From Gammaproteobacteria bacterium (GTDB lineage Bacteria > Pseudomonadota > Gammaproteobacteria > JAJRRL01), in the NCBI GenBank assembly GCA_024279495.1, contig JAJRRL010000039.1:1-62978 (forward strand): a DNA stretch of 62,978 bases, written 5' to 3'. The notes beneath the pieces were generated by a model that saw only the letters and a program-made list of their open reading frames with translations, was not told the DNA's origin and did no database searches. Shown in pieces: positions 34,132-42,302 of the stretch (position 1 is the stretch's first letter; every line of letters starts with the position of its first letter). Made by a program: the position numbers and the translations under genes.

Positions 34132-34167
34132 CACAATCAGTAAGGACCCCACCCCCAAGGACGACAC

Positions 34168-36024
34168 TTGCAATCAACCAACCCCATACAACGCAATAAA
34201 ATGAAGCTTAATCGGCGTTTTTCGCAGCGCCTCATCATTCTTATCGCAAGTATGGCCTTACTGACCCTGATTCTAATTGGCCGACTCTTTTTCTTGCAAG
34301 TGATCAGACACGAAAACTACACCAATCAGTCACAAAGCAACCTACTAAACATCATACCCAGCGCCCCAAGTCGAGGTTTAATCACCGATCGAAACAAGTA
34401 TTTTCTTGCTAAAAACATCCCCACTTACACGCTCTCGCTCATGTCTGCTGGAAAAGATCTGCTACACGACAAAATTACTGCCATTCGCCATTTCATTCCA
34501 ATCTCTGACAAAGAAGAACTCCGTTTTTTCCGAATGCTTCCCCACTATCGCCTGTATCAACCAATTCCGCTAAAAACACATTTAACAAATGTGCAACTCG
34601 CTCGCTATTATGTCAACCGTTATCGCTTATCAGGCACTTACATTCAAAGCCAAATGATGCGCACTTACCCAGAAGGCGATGTGACAGGACCGCTCATTGG
34701 GTACGTGGGACGCATTAATAATCACGAAGCCAATCAAATCAACATGAACAACTACGGCGCGCAACCTGTTATTGGCAAAGCCGGTGTAGAAAAACAATAC
34801 GAGCAACTGTTACACGGTGAAAGCGGTCACAACGAATTAGAAATCAATGCCAAAGGAGAAATCACACAAACACTTGCGAAAACACCGGCCAAAGATGGCT
34901 CTACGCTAACACTAACCCTAGACATCAAACTACAGCGTCTTGCCCAGCGTATTTTAGGCAAAGACACTGGGGCTATTGTCATGCTAGATCCCAACAACGG
35001 TGATATTTTAGCAATGGCTAGTCGACCAACCTACGACAATAACCTCTTTTCAGGAGGAATCAGCCACAACGATTATCAACACCTTCTAAATGCCGATGGC
35101 CATCCATTGTTTAACCGCATTTTACAAGGGCAATTTGCACCAGGCTCAACAATCAAACCCTTCATTGCACTAGCCGCCCTAGACAAGAACATCATCACAA
35201 CCAACACAACCGTTTACGATCCGGGCTGGTTTCGAATTAAAGGCACCAAACACATCTATCACGACTGGCATCTGACAGGTCATGGCTGGGTAAATGTTGT
35301 TAAAGCCATCAAACTCTCTTGCGATGTTTTTTTCTATCACCTCGTACAGCTCATGGGTATACACAAACTCGACGACGCGCTAAATCCCTTCGGCTTTGGG
35401 CAACCAACCGGCGTTGATTTGCCACGAGAGCATGCTGGCTTACTCCCATCACCCAGTTGGAAAAAACAAACACACGGGCAAATATGGTTTACTGGAGACA
35501 CTATTGAAACAGGCATCGGACAAGGGTTTTTCTTAGTCACGCCTCTGCAATTAGCCAGCGCAATTGCGAGCATTGCAACACATGGCAAACGCGTTGTGCC
35601 ACATGTGTTGAAATCACACACCACCCCCGATGGCTCAATCCACCTTTTCGAACCCAAACAACTATCTCCAGTCATCTTAAAACACGCTTGGGTATGGGAC
35701 ACTGTTATCAAAGCCATGCAGCAAGTCGTTGAACCCAAGCTTCACGGAACAGGGCATTATTTTGGTTCTCACCGAGGATTCACAGTAGCTGGAAAAACAG
35801 GAACGGCACAGGTGTATGGACACACGCGCGACGAAGACCGAACGCGTCGAAACATCCCAAAACACTTACGCAACAACCATTGGTTTGTGGCTTTTGCTCC
35901 GGTAAAACACCCTAAAGTTGCTGTTGTGGTGGTTATCGAACACAATGCTTGGGCTGATAAAAAAGCAGGTCAACTGCTAAGAGCATACTTTGCAGAACAC
36001 TCTCATCACGAGGCAACATCATGA
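34168..36024 (+). CDS. mrdA: Penicillin-binding protein 2 (elongasome transpeptidase)
   Basis: PBP2 crosslinks peptidoglycan in the rod-shape elongation complex together with RodA. The 618-aa protein has a short cytosolic tail, one transmembrane anchor (~22-46), a pedestal domain and a transpeptidase domain. The catalytic motifs are S327-T-I-K330, S384-C-D386 (SxN-equivalent) and K543-T-G545. The start is TTG 34168, with AAGGA seven bases upstream; a later ATG at 34201 has no ribosome-binding site. The stop overlaps the rodA start by 4 bp (ATGA). The gene context rlmH-mrdA-rodA-mltB is the classical one. Confidence 0.96.
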   Translation: MQSTNPIQRNKMKLNRRFSQRLIILIASMALLTLILIGRLFFLQVIRHENYTNQSQSNLLNIIPSAPSRGLITDRNKYFLAKNIPTYTLSLMSAGKDLLHDKITAIRHFIPISDKEELRFFRMLPHYRLYQPIPLKTHLTNVQLARYYVNRYRLSGTYIQSQMMRTYPEGDVTGPLIGYVGRINNHEANQINMNNYGAQPVIGKAGVEKQYEQLLHGESGHNELEINAKGEITQTLAKTPAKDGSTLTLTLDIKLQRLAQRILGKDTGAIVMLDPNNGDILAMASRPTYDNNLFSGGISHNDYQHLLNADGHPLFNRILQGQFAPGSTIKPFIALAALDKNIITTNTTVYDPGWFRIKGTKHIYHDWHLTGHGWVNVVKAIKLSCDVFFYHLVQLMGIHKLDDALNPFGFGQPTGVDLPREHAGLLPSPSWKKQTHGQIWFTGDTIETGIGQGFFLVTPLQLASAIASIATHGKRVVPHVLKSHTTPDGSIHLFEPKQLSPVILKHAWVWDTVIKAMQQVVEPKLHGTGHYFGSHRGFTVAGKTGTAQVYGHTRDEDRTRRNIPKHLRNNHWFVAFAPVKHPKVAVVVVIEHNAWADKKAGQLLRAYFAEHSHHEATS

Positions 36025-37169
36025 AGCAATCAAGCTCACATTCCTCGTTCAATCGATCCTTTAAAAAATCTCACAGCCGAAAAAGTTGGTGGCGACATTT
36101 TCTTAAACGATGGCATTTAGATCCCCTGCTTTCTGGCTTATTACTACTCTTAAGTGCAATTGGCTGTGTGATTTTATACAGCGCTAGCGATATGGACAAA
36201 CACATGGTCATGCACCAATTGGCTCATATCGGACTGGCATGGGCCGTGCTAATCGCCATTGCGCAAGTACCTCCTCAACAACTCAAGCAGTGGGCGCCTC
36301 TTCTCTATGCCTTGGGTATTATCCTGTTGTTAGCTGTGTTATTTGTAGGCCACGTCGATAATGGCGCTCGCCGCTGGCTAAACTTGGGTGGTTTTCATTT
36401 GCAACCATCTGAGCTCATGAAACTCTTCACACCCATGATGCTAGCTTTTCACTTTGATCAAATAAAAAGAATCCCTTCTGCCCGAGATAATATCATTGCC
36501 TGCATTTTAATAGCTATTCCTACCGTACTGACCATGAAACAGCCCGACTTAGGCACAGCCATCATCATTGCTAGCAGTGCTCTGTGGGTTTTCTTTTTAT
36601 CAGGCTTGTCTCGGCGTACTTTGCTCTTTGCTTCTGGAGCATCTATTGTGGCAATTCCTTTTAGCTGGCATTTCTTACATTCCTATCAAAAAGCACGAAT
36701 CATGACCTTCCTAAACCCTGAAACAGATCCGCTTGGCAATGGCTATCATATCATTCAGTCTAAAATTGCGATTGGCTCTGGGGGATTCTTAGGCAAGGGC
36801 TGGCTTCACGGCACACAAAGCCACTTAAACTTTCTACCAGAACACACGACAGACTTTATTTTCTCTGTTTTTAGTGAAGAATGGGGGTTGATTGGCAGCA
36901 TTCTCCTAATAGCTTTATTTTTTGCAATCTTTTATCGCTGCATGGTCACAGCCCAACATCAAAAAGACCACTTTTCTCGCTTGCTATGCGCTGCTTTAGC
37001 TACTTCTTTCTTGTTTGCCGCTTTAGTTAACATGGGCATGGTCACTGGTCTACTTCCTGTTGTTGGCGTACCTTTGCCTTTTATCAGTTATGGTGGCAGT
37101 GTAATGCTGTCTCAAGCAGCTAGTTTTGCTATGATAATGTCAATGAGAGCCCACAAGCGAATGTGGTAG
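36021..37169 (+). CDS. rodA: Rod-shape glycosyltransferase RodA
   Basis: RodA is the SEDS-family peptidoglycan polymerase that works with PBP2 in side-wall elongation. The 382-aa protein has about ten membrane segments and the SEDS signatures: GARRWLNLGGFHLQPSE, KQPDLGTA, and the late motif PVVGVPLPFISYGGSVMLS. The extra ~40 polar, basic N-terminal residues (many S, K, R, H) before the first membrane segment are longer than in E. coli. It overlaps mrdA by 4 bp and is followed 17 bp later by mltB. Confidence 0.96.
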   Translation: MKQSSSHSSFNRSFKKSHSRKSWWRHFLKRWHLDPLLSGLLLLLSAIGCVILYSASDMDKHMVMHQLAHIGLAWAVLIAIAQVPPQQLKQWAPLLYALGIILLLAVLFVGHVDNGARRWLNLGGFHLQPSELMKLFTPMMLAFHFDQIKRIPSARDNIIACILIAIPTVLTMKQPDLGTAIIIASSALWVFFLSGLSRRTLLFASGASIVAIPFSWHFLHSYQKARIMTFLNPETDPLGNGYHIIQSKIAIGSGGFLGKGWLHGTQSHLNFLPEHTTDFIFSVFSEEWGLIGSILLIALFFAIFYRCMVTAQHQKDHFSRLLCAALATSFLFAALVNMGMVTGLLPVVGVPLPFISYGGSVMLSQAASFAMIMSMRAHKRMW

Positions 37170-37186
37170 TTCTAAAAGGAGTTTTA

Positions 37187-38158
37187 ATGGACAAACACTG
37201 GCAAATAATTGTTACCCTGGCTTGCTTTCTGCCTGCTCTAGCAAGCGCAGAAACTCATGGGCATCGCCTATCAAAGGAAGAGAAACAATTTGCTGCTACC
37301 CTAGAAAAAAGAGATCATCTGCCCGCTAAAGCTACTCGTGCTTGGCTTTCGAAAGCTCACATCAGAAAACCCGTGATCAAACACATCAAGCACCCAGCAG
37401 AAGCAGAACCTTGGAAGCGATATCAAAAGATTTTCATCACCCCACATCGAGTCACAGAAGGCGTTCATTATTGGCAAGCACACAAGAGAACTCTTCACAA
37501 AGCAAAGAAAACCTTTGGCGTACCAGAGGCTTTGATTGTCGCTATTATTGGTGTTGAAAGTGATTATGGTAAACAGCACTTACCCTATCGTGCCCTAGAC
37601 ACCCTCGATACTCTCGCTTTTTATGGCGAACCCAGAAGACAACATTTTTTTCAACGTGAGCTAGAAGATCTCTTCTTGCTTTCTCATGATTTAAACATTA
37701 CTCCTGATACCATCAGAAGTTCCTATGCTGGCGCCATAGGCTACCCTCAGTTTATGCCAAGCAGTTATCGATACATCGCTTATCCTGCAAAAAAACATAC
37801 CATGCCGGATCTCATTCACAACCATGATGATGCCATCATGAGCGTCGCCAACTACTTTAGTCGTGCTCACTGGCAGATCAAAAACCCAGTAGCCGACCCC
37901 TACTCACCAGGGAACCCCATCTCCGCCAACCAAAAGCACATTACTCTTGAAAAAGAAAACCCAAATACCGAATGGTTGGTATACTCTAATTTTCACGCTA
38001 TTATGAGCTACAATCACAGCCGCCTTTATGCAATGACTGTCGCTCTTTTAGCGCAACGGATCAAACGAGCTTATCATGACACACAACACTCTCACTCTAG
38101 AAAACATCGACACGCTACTAAAAGAAGGCAAAATCACCGAAGCCAAATCCGCCTGTGA
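37187..38158 (+). CDS. mltB: Membrane-bound lytic transglycosylase MltB
   Basis: MltB cleaves the glycan strand of peptidoglycan with formation of 1,6-anhydro ends. The 323-aa protein has a signal peptide (IIVTLACFLPALASA). The cleavage region lacks a clear lipobox cysteine, so it may be soluble in the periplasm rather than a lipoprotein. The catalytic glutamate is E124 in GVESDYGK, and the fold signature SYAGAIGYPQFMPSSYR follows. ATG 37187 is chosen because AGGAG lies five bases upstream. The last ~27 residues (basic, H/R-rich) are encoded in DNA that overlaps the next gene by 83 bp; normal MltB ends near AQRIK. Confidence 0.92.
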   Translation: MDKHWQIIVTLACFLPALASAETHGHRLSKEEKQFAATLEKRDHLPAKATRAWLSKAHIRKPVIKHIKHPAEAEPWKRYQKIFITPHRVTEGVHYWQAHKRTLHKAKKTFGVPEALIVAIIGVESDYGKQHLPYRALDTLDTLAFYGEPRRQHFFQRELEDLFLLSHDLNITPDTIRSSYAGAIGYPQFMPSSYRYIAYPAKKHTMPDLIHNHDDAIMSVANYFSRAHWQIKNPVADPYSPGNPISANQKHITLEKENPNTEWLVYSNFHAIMSYNHSRLYAMTVALLAQRIKRAYHDTQHSHSRKHRHATKRRQNHRSQIRL

Positions 38159-39779
38159 TGATCTAGTCAAAAGCAATCCTGACTCGCATGAATTTTGGCA
38201 TGTATATGCCATGATAGACACTCATCTTAACAACTTAGACAGCGCCCTTGCACATGCAAAACACGCACAATCTTTGCTTAATGATGAACCTATCTTAATC
38301 AACACAGAAGGCAATATCTGGCTACGTTTAGGCAACACAGAAAAAGCCATTGACTGTTATGAAAAAGCCTTATCCATCAATAAAAATTACGCCCCTGCCT
38401 ATAACAACTTAGGTAATTGCTACCTAAAGAAAGAACGCATCGATGATGCAGAGCAAGCCTATTTACAAGCAATTCGTCACAATCCAAATTTTACCGACGC
38501 CCACTTCAATTACGGAAGACTACTACTCGCCAAAGGAAACACAACAAGCGCGCTTCACATTTTACAGCATGCTTATCAACTCAATTCAAAGCACCCTGCT
38601 GTTTTAGGACAGCTTGGAGAAATCCATTTATTGCAAGACAATAACAGTGAAGCCATCTCTTTTTTCCTTCAACGTTTAAAATACCAGCCCCTTCATCCAA
38701 GTACGCATCATCGCTTGGGCTTAGCTAGACTCAAACGAGAAGAGTTTGAATTAGCCATTAAATCGTTTAAAAAAGCCTTGGAGCTAGGCGCTACTGATAC
38801 AGATTGTCATTATCAGCTAGCTACTTGCTACATTGAAATGGGCCACCTCAAAGAAGCACTAATGCATTACTTTCAACAACTCGAAGTAGAGGCCGACTCT
38901 GAGACTTACTACAATATTGGTGTGATTTTGATGGCGCAAGAACACCACCATGATTCTCTCACCTATTTTAATGAAACTGTTCGTTTGAATCCTAGCAGCA
39001 TCGATGCTTGGCTGAACATGGGTGCCATTGCCTTGAAGTTAGGGCGAATATCACAAGCCATTGACTATTATACTGAATGCATCAAGATGGATCCGGACAA
39101 CCAAGAATACCAACACGTTCTCGCAGCACTCAATCAACGTTCAGGAACCGATAGCACTCCTCCCATTTATATTAAAAATTTGTTCGACCACTACGCTCCT
39201 TTTTACGACACACACTTAAGCGAACATTTACACTATGATGTTCCTGACACTATCGCTCGCTATCTAGAAGACTTTCTAAATGACAAACAAGAAAAAACAC
39301 TTAAAATTATTGATTTAGGCTGTGGAACGGGCCTGATGGGTGAAGCCATTCTCTCTTGGAAAAGACAGCTCATTGGCATTGATCTCTCGCCTTCTATGAT
39401 TAAAGCAGCCAGCGACAAAGGCTGTTACGATGAACTTGTTATCGGTGATATCGCCGAGTCCATTCTTCCTTATAAAAAAGCTGACCTGATTATCGCTGCT
39501 GATGTGTTCTCTTATGTTGGTGACTTATCCTTAATTGCTGAGCGCTCAAAAAATGCGTTAATAGACGGTGGCTTATTTGTCTTCACCGTTGAAAAAGGCA
39601 TTAAAGATCCCTACCAACTTCAACAAACTATTCGCTACACACATCATCGCCGCTACATTGAGTCTTTAGCTAAAACCTACGGATTTTCTTTAGAAGCCTT
39701 AGACAATGTGCCTATACGAAAACAAAAAGGGAAACCTGTTGAAGGCTATTTGGTCGTCATGAAAAAACCACTTGCTTAA
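38076..39779 (+). CDS. TPR-repeat protein fused to a SAM methyltransferase
   Basis: This 567-aa protein joins two modules. Residues ~1-360 hold about nine or ten tetratricopeptide repeats (for example AIDCYEKALSINKNYAPAYN and AIDYYTECIKMDPDNQEYQ). Residues ~375-567 form a class I methyltransferase with the SAM motif IIDLGCGTGLMG near residue 410 and the acidic ribose-binding residue in LIGIDLSPSM. TPRs would bind a protein partner and present it to the transferase; the target is unknown. The same fusion is common among proteobacterial proteins annotated as TPR-containing methyltransferases. The ATG lies 83 bp before the mltB stop, in another frame. Confidence 0.88.
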   Translation: MTHNTLTLENIDTLLKEGKITEAKSACDDLVKSNPDSHEFWHVYAMIDTHLNNLDSALAHAKHAQSLLNDEPILINTEGNIWLRLGNTEKAIDCYEKALSINKNYAPAYNNLGNCYLKKERIDDAEQAYLQAIRHNPNFTDAHFNYGRLLLAKGNTTSALHILQHAYQLNSKHPAVLGQLGEIHLLQDNNSEAISFFLQRLKYQPLHPSTHHRLGLARLKREEFELAIKSFKKALELGATDTDCHYQLATCYIEMGHLKEALMHYFQQLEVEADSETYYNIGVILMAQEHHHDSLTYFNETVRLNPSSIDAWLNMGAIALKLGRISQAIDYYTECIKMDPDNQEYQHVLAALNQRSGTDSTPPIYIKNLFDHYAPFYDTHLSEHLHYDVPDTIARYLEDFLNDKQEKTLKIIDLGCGTGLMGEAILSWKRQLIGIDLSPSMIKAASDKGCYDELVIGDIAESILPYKKADLIIAADVFSYVGDLSLIAERSKNALIDGGLFVFTVEKGIKDPYQLQQTIRYTHHRRYIESLAKTYGFSLEALDNVPIRKQKGKPVEGYLVVMKKPLA

Positions 39780-40963
39780 CTTGCCGCAACAGCTTTTTTT
39801 CTCCCAAAGAAAAATAAATGTACGGCCACACACAAAAGCGACAAAATAAGAAACACTAAAGACAAACTAAATGGCGTATGAACATGAAGACAGCTAATCA
39901 AAATAGATGTGATGGCTGCCAGAAATATTAAACCTGAACCCAAAAGCGCGCTTGCTGCTCCGCTTCTTTTTGGAAATAAACTCAGGCAACGTGACAAACA
40001 ACCTGGATAAACCACTGAAAAAGCCATGGTTAAACATACAATAGGTAGATAGAGCACATACATGGTCAGAGGGAAAAAGGACACTGCAAACAAAGCCAAT
40101 AGCGAAAACAAAGCCATCAGGTACAAGGCACCTTGAATGATTTTATTAGAATCAAAATAATGCACCAGCATACGATTTATCAAGGAACCTACACAACAAG
40201 AAACCCCTAATAAAAGCGTTGCATGACCATACAAAGCAGCTGACTGTTGCAATGAATCCTGCACGATAAATGGCAACACTAAGCCGTAAGCCACCAACAG
40301 GGAGTAACCTAATCCTAAAATATACATACCACCCATGTATTGTCGATTACTTGCTACATGCCGGTAATTCTTAATTAACGACTGAAAAGAAAAATCTTTT
40401 CGATGACGATTACTTTCTTTCAGAAAGAAAGCGATAATGAGTACTACAAATGCATAAGCCGCTAGAAAATAAAAAGAGACCTCCCAATGAAGATAATGCT
40501 CAAAGTAGCTACCGATGATCGGTGCAAAAATAGGGCCCGCTGTCCAAAGTGAGATAACATAAGCGGAAACATGCTTCACCTCTTCTCTTTCATACAAATC
40601 AATAATCATTGACTTCGCATTGGGGACCACTCCACCCATAGCGACTCCTTGCAAAAAACGCAGAAGTAAAAACACATCAATGTTTTTTGTTTCAGTAACA
40701 AACCAAGAGGAAAGAGAAAAGCACACCAAACTGATGACAATGATCAATCGACGCCCACAAAAATCTGACACAGCTCCCAAAACCACACTACCAAGACCCA
40801 GGCCTAACAAAAATATGCTAACCGTAAACTTCATGGTTTCAGCATCAGTAGAAAAATACTGAACTAAGGTTGGCATAGATGGCGTGTGGATATCAAGAGC
40901 AATGCCCCCTAAGAACATCGACAGCAACACCAGCAGCAAATACATTGGTCGTTTAGACAGCAT
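39776..40963 (-). CDS. MFS exporter, Bcr/CflA family (copy 1)
   Basis: This 395-aa inner-membrane protein has about 12 hydrophobic segments. It carries the MFS motif between TM2 and TM3 (GAVSDFCGRRLIIVISL) and the Bcr/CflA start DIHTPSMPTLVQYF with an acidic residue in TM1. Members export antibiotics, sulfonamides or metabolites with proton antiport. It lies just downstream of a close paralogue in the same direction, and its stop overlaps that of the TPR-methyltransferase gene by 4 bp. GGGAG lies eight bases before ATG 40963. Substrate unknown. Confidence 0.92.
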   Translation of the reverse strand: MLSKRPMYLLLVLLSMFLGGIALDIHTPSMPTLVQYFSTDAETMKFTVSIFLLGLGLGSVVLGAVSDFCGRRLIIVISLVCFSLSSWFVTETKNIDVFLLLRFLQGVAMGGVVPNAKSMIIDLYEREEVKHVSAYVISLWTAGPIFAPIIGSYFEHYLHWEVSFYFLAAYAFVVLIIAFFLKESNRHRKDFSFQSLIKNYRHVASNRQYMGGMYILGLGYSLLVAYGLVLPFIVQDSLQQSAALYGHATLLLGVSCCVGSLINRMLVHYFDSNKIIQGALYLMALFSLLALFAVSFFPLTMYVLYLPIVCLTMAFSVVYPGCLSRCLSLFPKRSGAASALLGSGLIFLAAITSILISCLHVHTPFSLSLVFLILSLLCVAVHLFFFGRKKAVAAS

Positions 40964-40989
40964 CTCTGCATCTCCCTATGCAGTGAACA

Positions 40990-41028
40990 CGACCGAGCGG
41001 TCGAAATATGACCACACTATAGGTGGTT
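40990..41028. promoter_or_regulatory. Two palindromes between the MFS genes
   Basis: CGACCG-ag-CGGTCG (about 40990-41003) and ACCAC-actatag-GTGGT (about 41011-41027) lie in the 77-bp gap before MFS copy 1. They could be operator sites or part of a transcript end, but no regulator gene is adjacent. Confidence 0.35.
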
Positions 41029-41040
41029 ATTCCTTATATA

Positions 41041-42231
41041 TCAAACCAAAGTAACCTCTCGATTTGGTCTAACAAAAAACACCCAGCGAATGAGCAAAGA
41101 AAGCACGGAGAGAACCACAAAAATCTCTGATAAATCCAGTGCTGTTTTAAAATGAAAGTAGCTCATTAGCGTTGACATAAAAGCTGTGAAAAACATAAAT
41201 CCTGCTCCAGCAAGCGCACTGGCTATACCTGCTTTTTCAGGAAAAGCGCTCAAGCATTTAGACATACATCCTGGAAAAACCGTTCCAACAGCCATTGTGA
41301 GAAGCATAATCGGCACATAAAGAGTAAACATGTTTAGTGGAAACAATAGCAGACTAAGAAACATCACACAGGACGAGAAAACACAGACTATCATCCCTCG
41401 CTTAATCACCATATCAAGGCTTATGTAGCGCTGAAAAAAACGATTGAGTAAGGTACCAAGCAAATAAGACGCTCCCAAAAGCAAAGTCACGTTGCCATAC
41501 ATAACGGCTGTTTTACCCAACGTGTACTCGACCACAAAAGGTAAAATAACCGCATAAATCACAAGCATAAAGTAACCCACAGCCATTGCTAAAAGACCGC
41601 CCAAATACTGCGGATTCCTAATAACTGTACCATACGTTGAAAGCACTTCTTTTAAGGAGAAATCTCGCTTCAACAGATTGGTTTCTTCCAAGTAAAGCAC
41701 AAAAAGAAGCAAGCCCAAAGCATAAGTGGCCAGCACATCAAACGATAATTGCCAGCGGAAATAATACTGTAAATATCCACCAATCACAGGAGCAATAATC
41801 GGGCCTATGCTCCAACACGCAGACATATAAGGCGACACATGCTTGATCTCGTCTTTATTATAAATATCTGCAACAATTGAACGACTATTGGCAGCCACGC
41901 TTCCCATGAAAAAGCCTTGGCATAAACGCTCAAAAATCAGGTAATGCACATCTATAGCTGTGGTAATGCACCATGAAAAAGCAACGAAGCCAACTAAGCC
42001 TAAAATTAAACTCGGGCGCCTCCCGAAAAAATCAGACGCTGTGCCAAAAACCACCTGCCCAAAGCACAAACCAAGAAGATATAAGGTAACGCTGAGCTTA
42101 ATAGTCTCAGCGCTCGCAGAGAAATATTGGGTCAAAGCCGGTAGCGAAGGAGCGTAGATATCAATACCCGCTCCTGCAAATGGCAAAGCAATTAAGACTA
42201 AAATCAAATACAAACGACGATCGTGGCGCAT
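41041..42231 (-). CDS. MFS exporter, Bcr/CflA family (copy 2)
   Basis: This 396-aa protein is a paralogue of the neighbouring transporter with the same 12-segment plan: DIYAPSLPALTQYF in TM1 and GTASDFFGRRPSLILGL in the TM2-3 loop. Both share the sequence DSxxxKxV-type middle and the SALxGxGxMFxxA pattern near TM10, pointing to a tandem duplication followed by divergence. Its start has GAGG upstream and a near-perfect promoter (TTGACA, 17 bp, TAAAAT) lies 60 bp before it. It should export drugs or metabolites; the substrate cannot be told. Confidence 0.92.
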   Translation of the reverse strand: MRHDRRLYLILVLIALPFAGAGIDIYAPSLPALTQYFSASAETIKLSVTLYLLGLCFGQVVFGTASDFFGRRPSLILGLVGFVAFSWCITTAIDVHYLIFERLCQGFFMGSVAANSRSIVADIYNKDEIKHVSPYMSACWSIGPIIAPVIGGYLQYYFRWQLSFDVLATYALGLLLFVLYLEETNLLKRDFSLKEVLSTYGTVIRNPQYLGGLLAMAVGYFMLVIYAVILPFVVEYTLGKTAVMYGNVTLLLGASYLLGTLLNRFFQRYISLDMVIKRGMIVCVFSSCVMFLSLLLFPLNMFTLYVPIMLLTMAVGTVFPGCMSKCLSAFPEKAGIASALAGAGFMFFTAFMSTLMSYFHFKTALDLSEIFVVLSVLSLLIRWVFFVRPNREVTLV

Positions 42232-42263
42232 GATGCCCTCAGTTCATTATGATGAATGGTCAC

Positions 42264-42292
42264 ATTTTACCCAGGATGCCCGCTGTTGTCAA
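42264..42292 (-). promoter_or_regulatory. Promoter of MFS copy 2
   Basis: On the minus strand a perfect -35 TTGACA (42287-42292) is 17 bp from -10 TAAAAT (42264-42269), 33 bp before the ATG at 42231. Confidence 0.7.
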
Positions 42293-42302
42293 TTCGGAGC
42301 CT

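Larger units (their letters stand above)
33788..34167. other. Repeat-filled gap before mrdA
   Basis: No gene. It holds a doubled family B repeat (33861-33955), an inverted family A copy (33979-34090) and an extended -10 box (TGGTACAAT, 34123-34131) that probably drives mrdA-rodA-mltB. The usual rlmH-mrdA co-transcription may be broken here. Confidence 0.6.
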
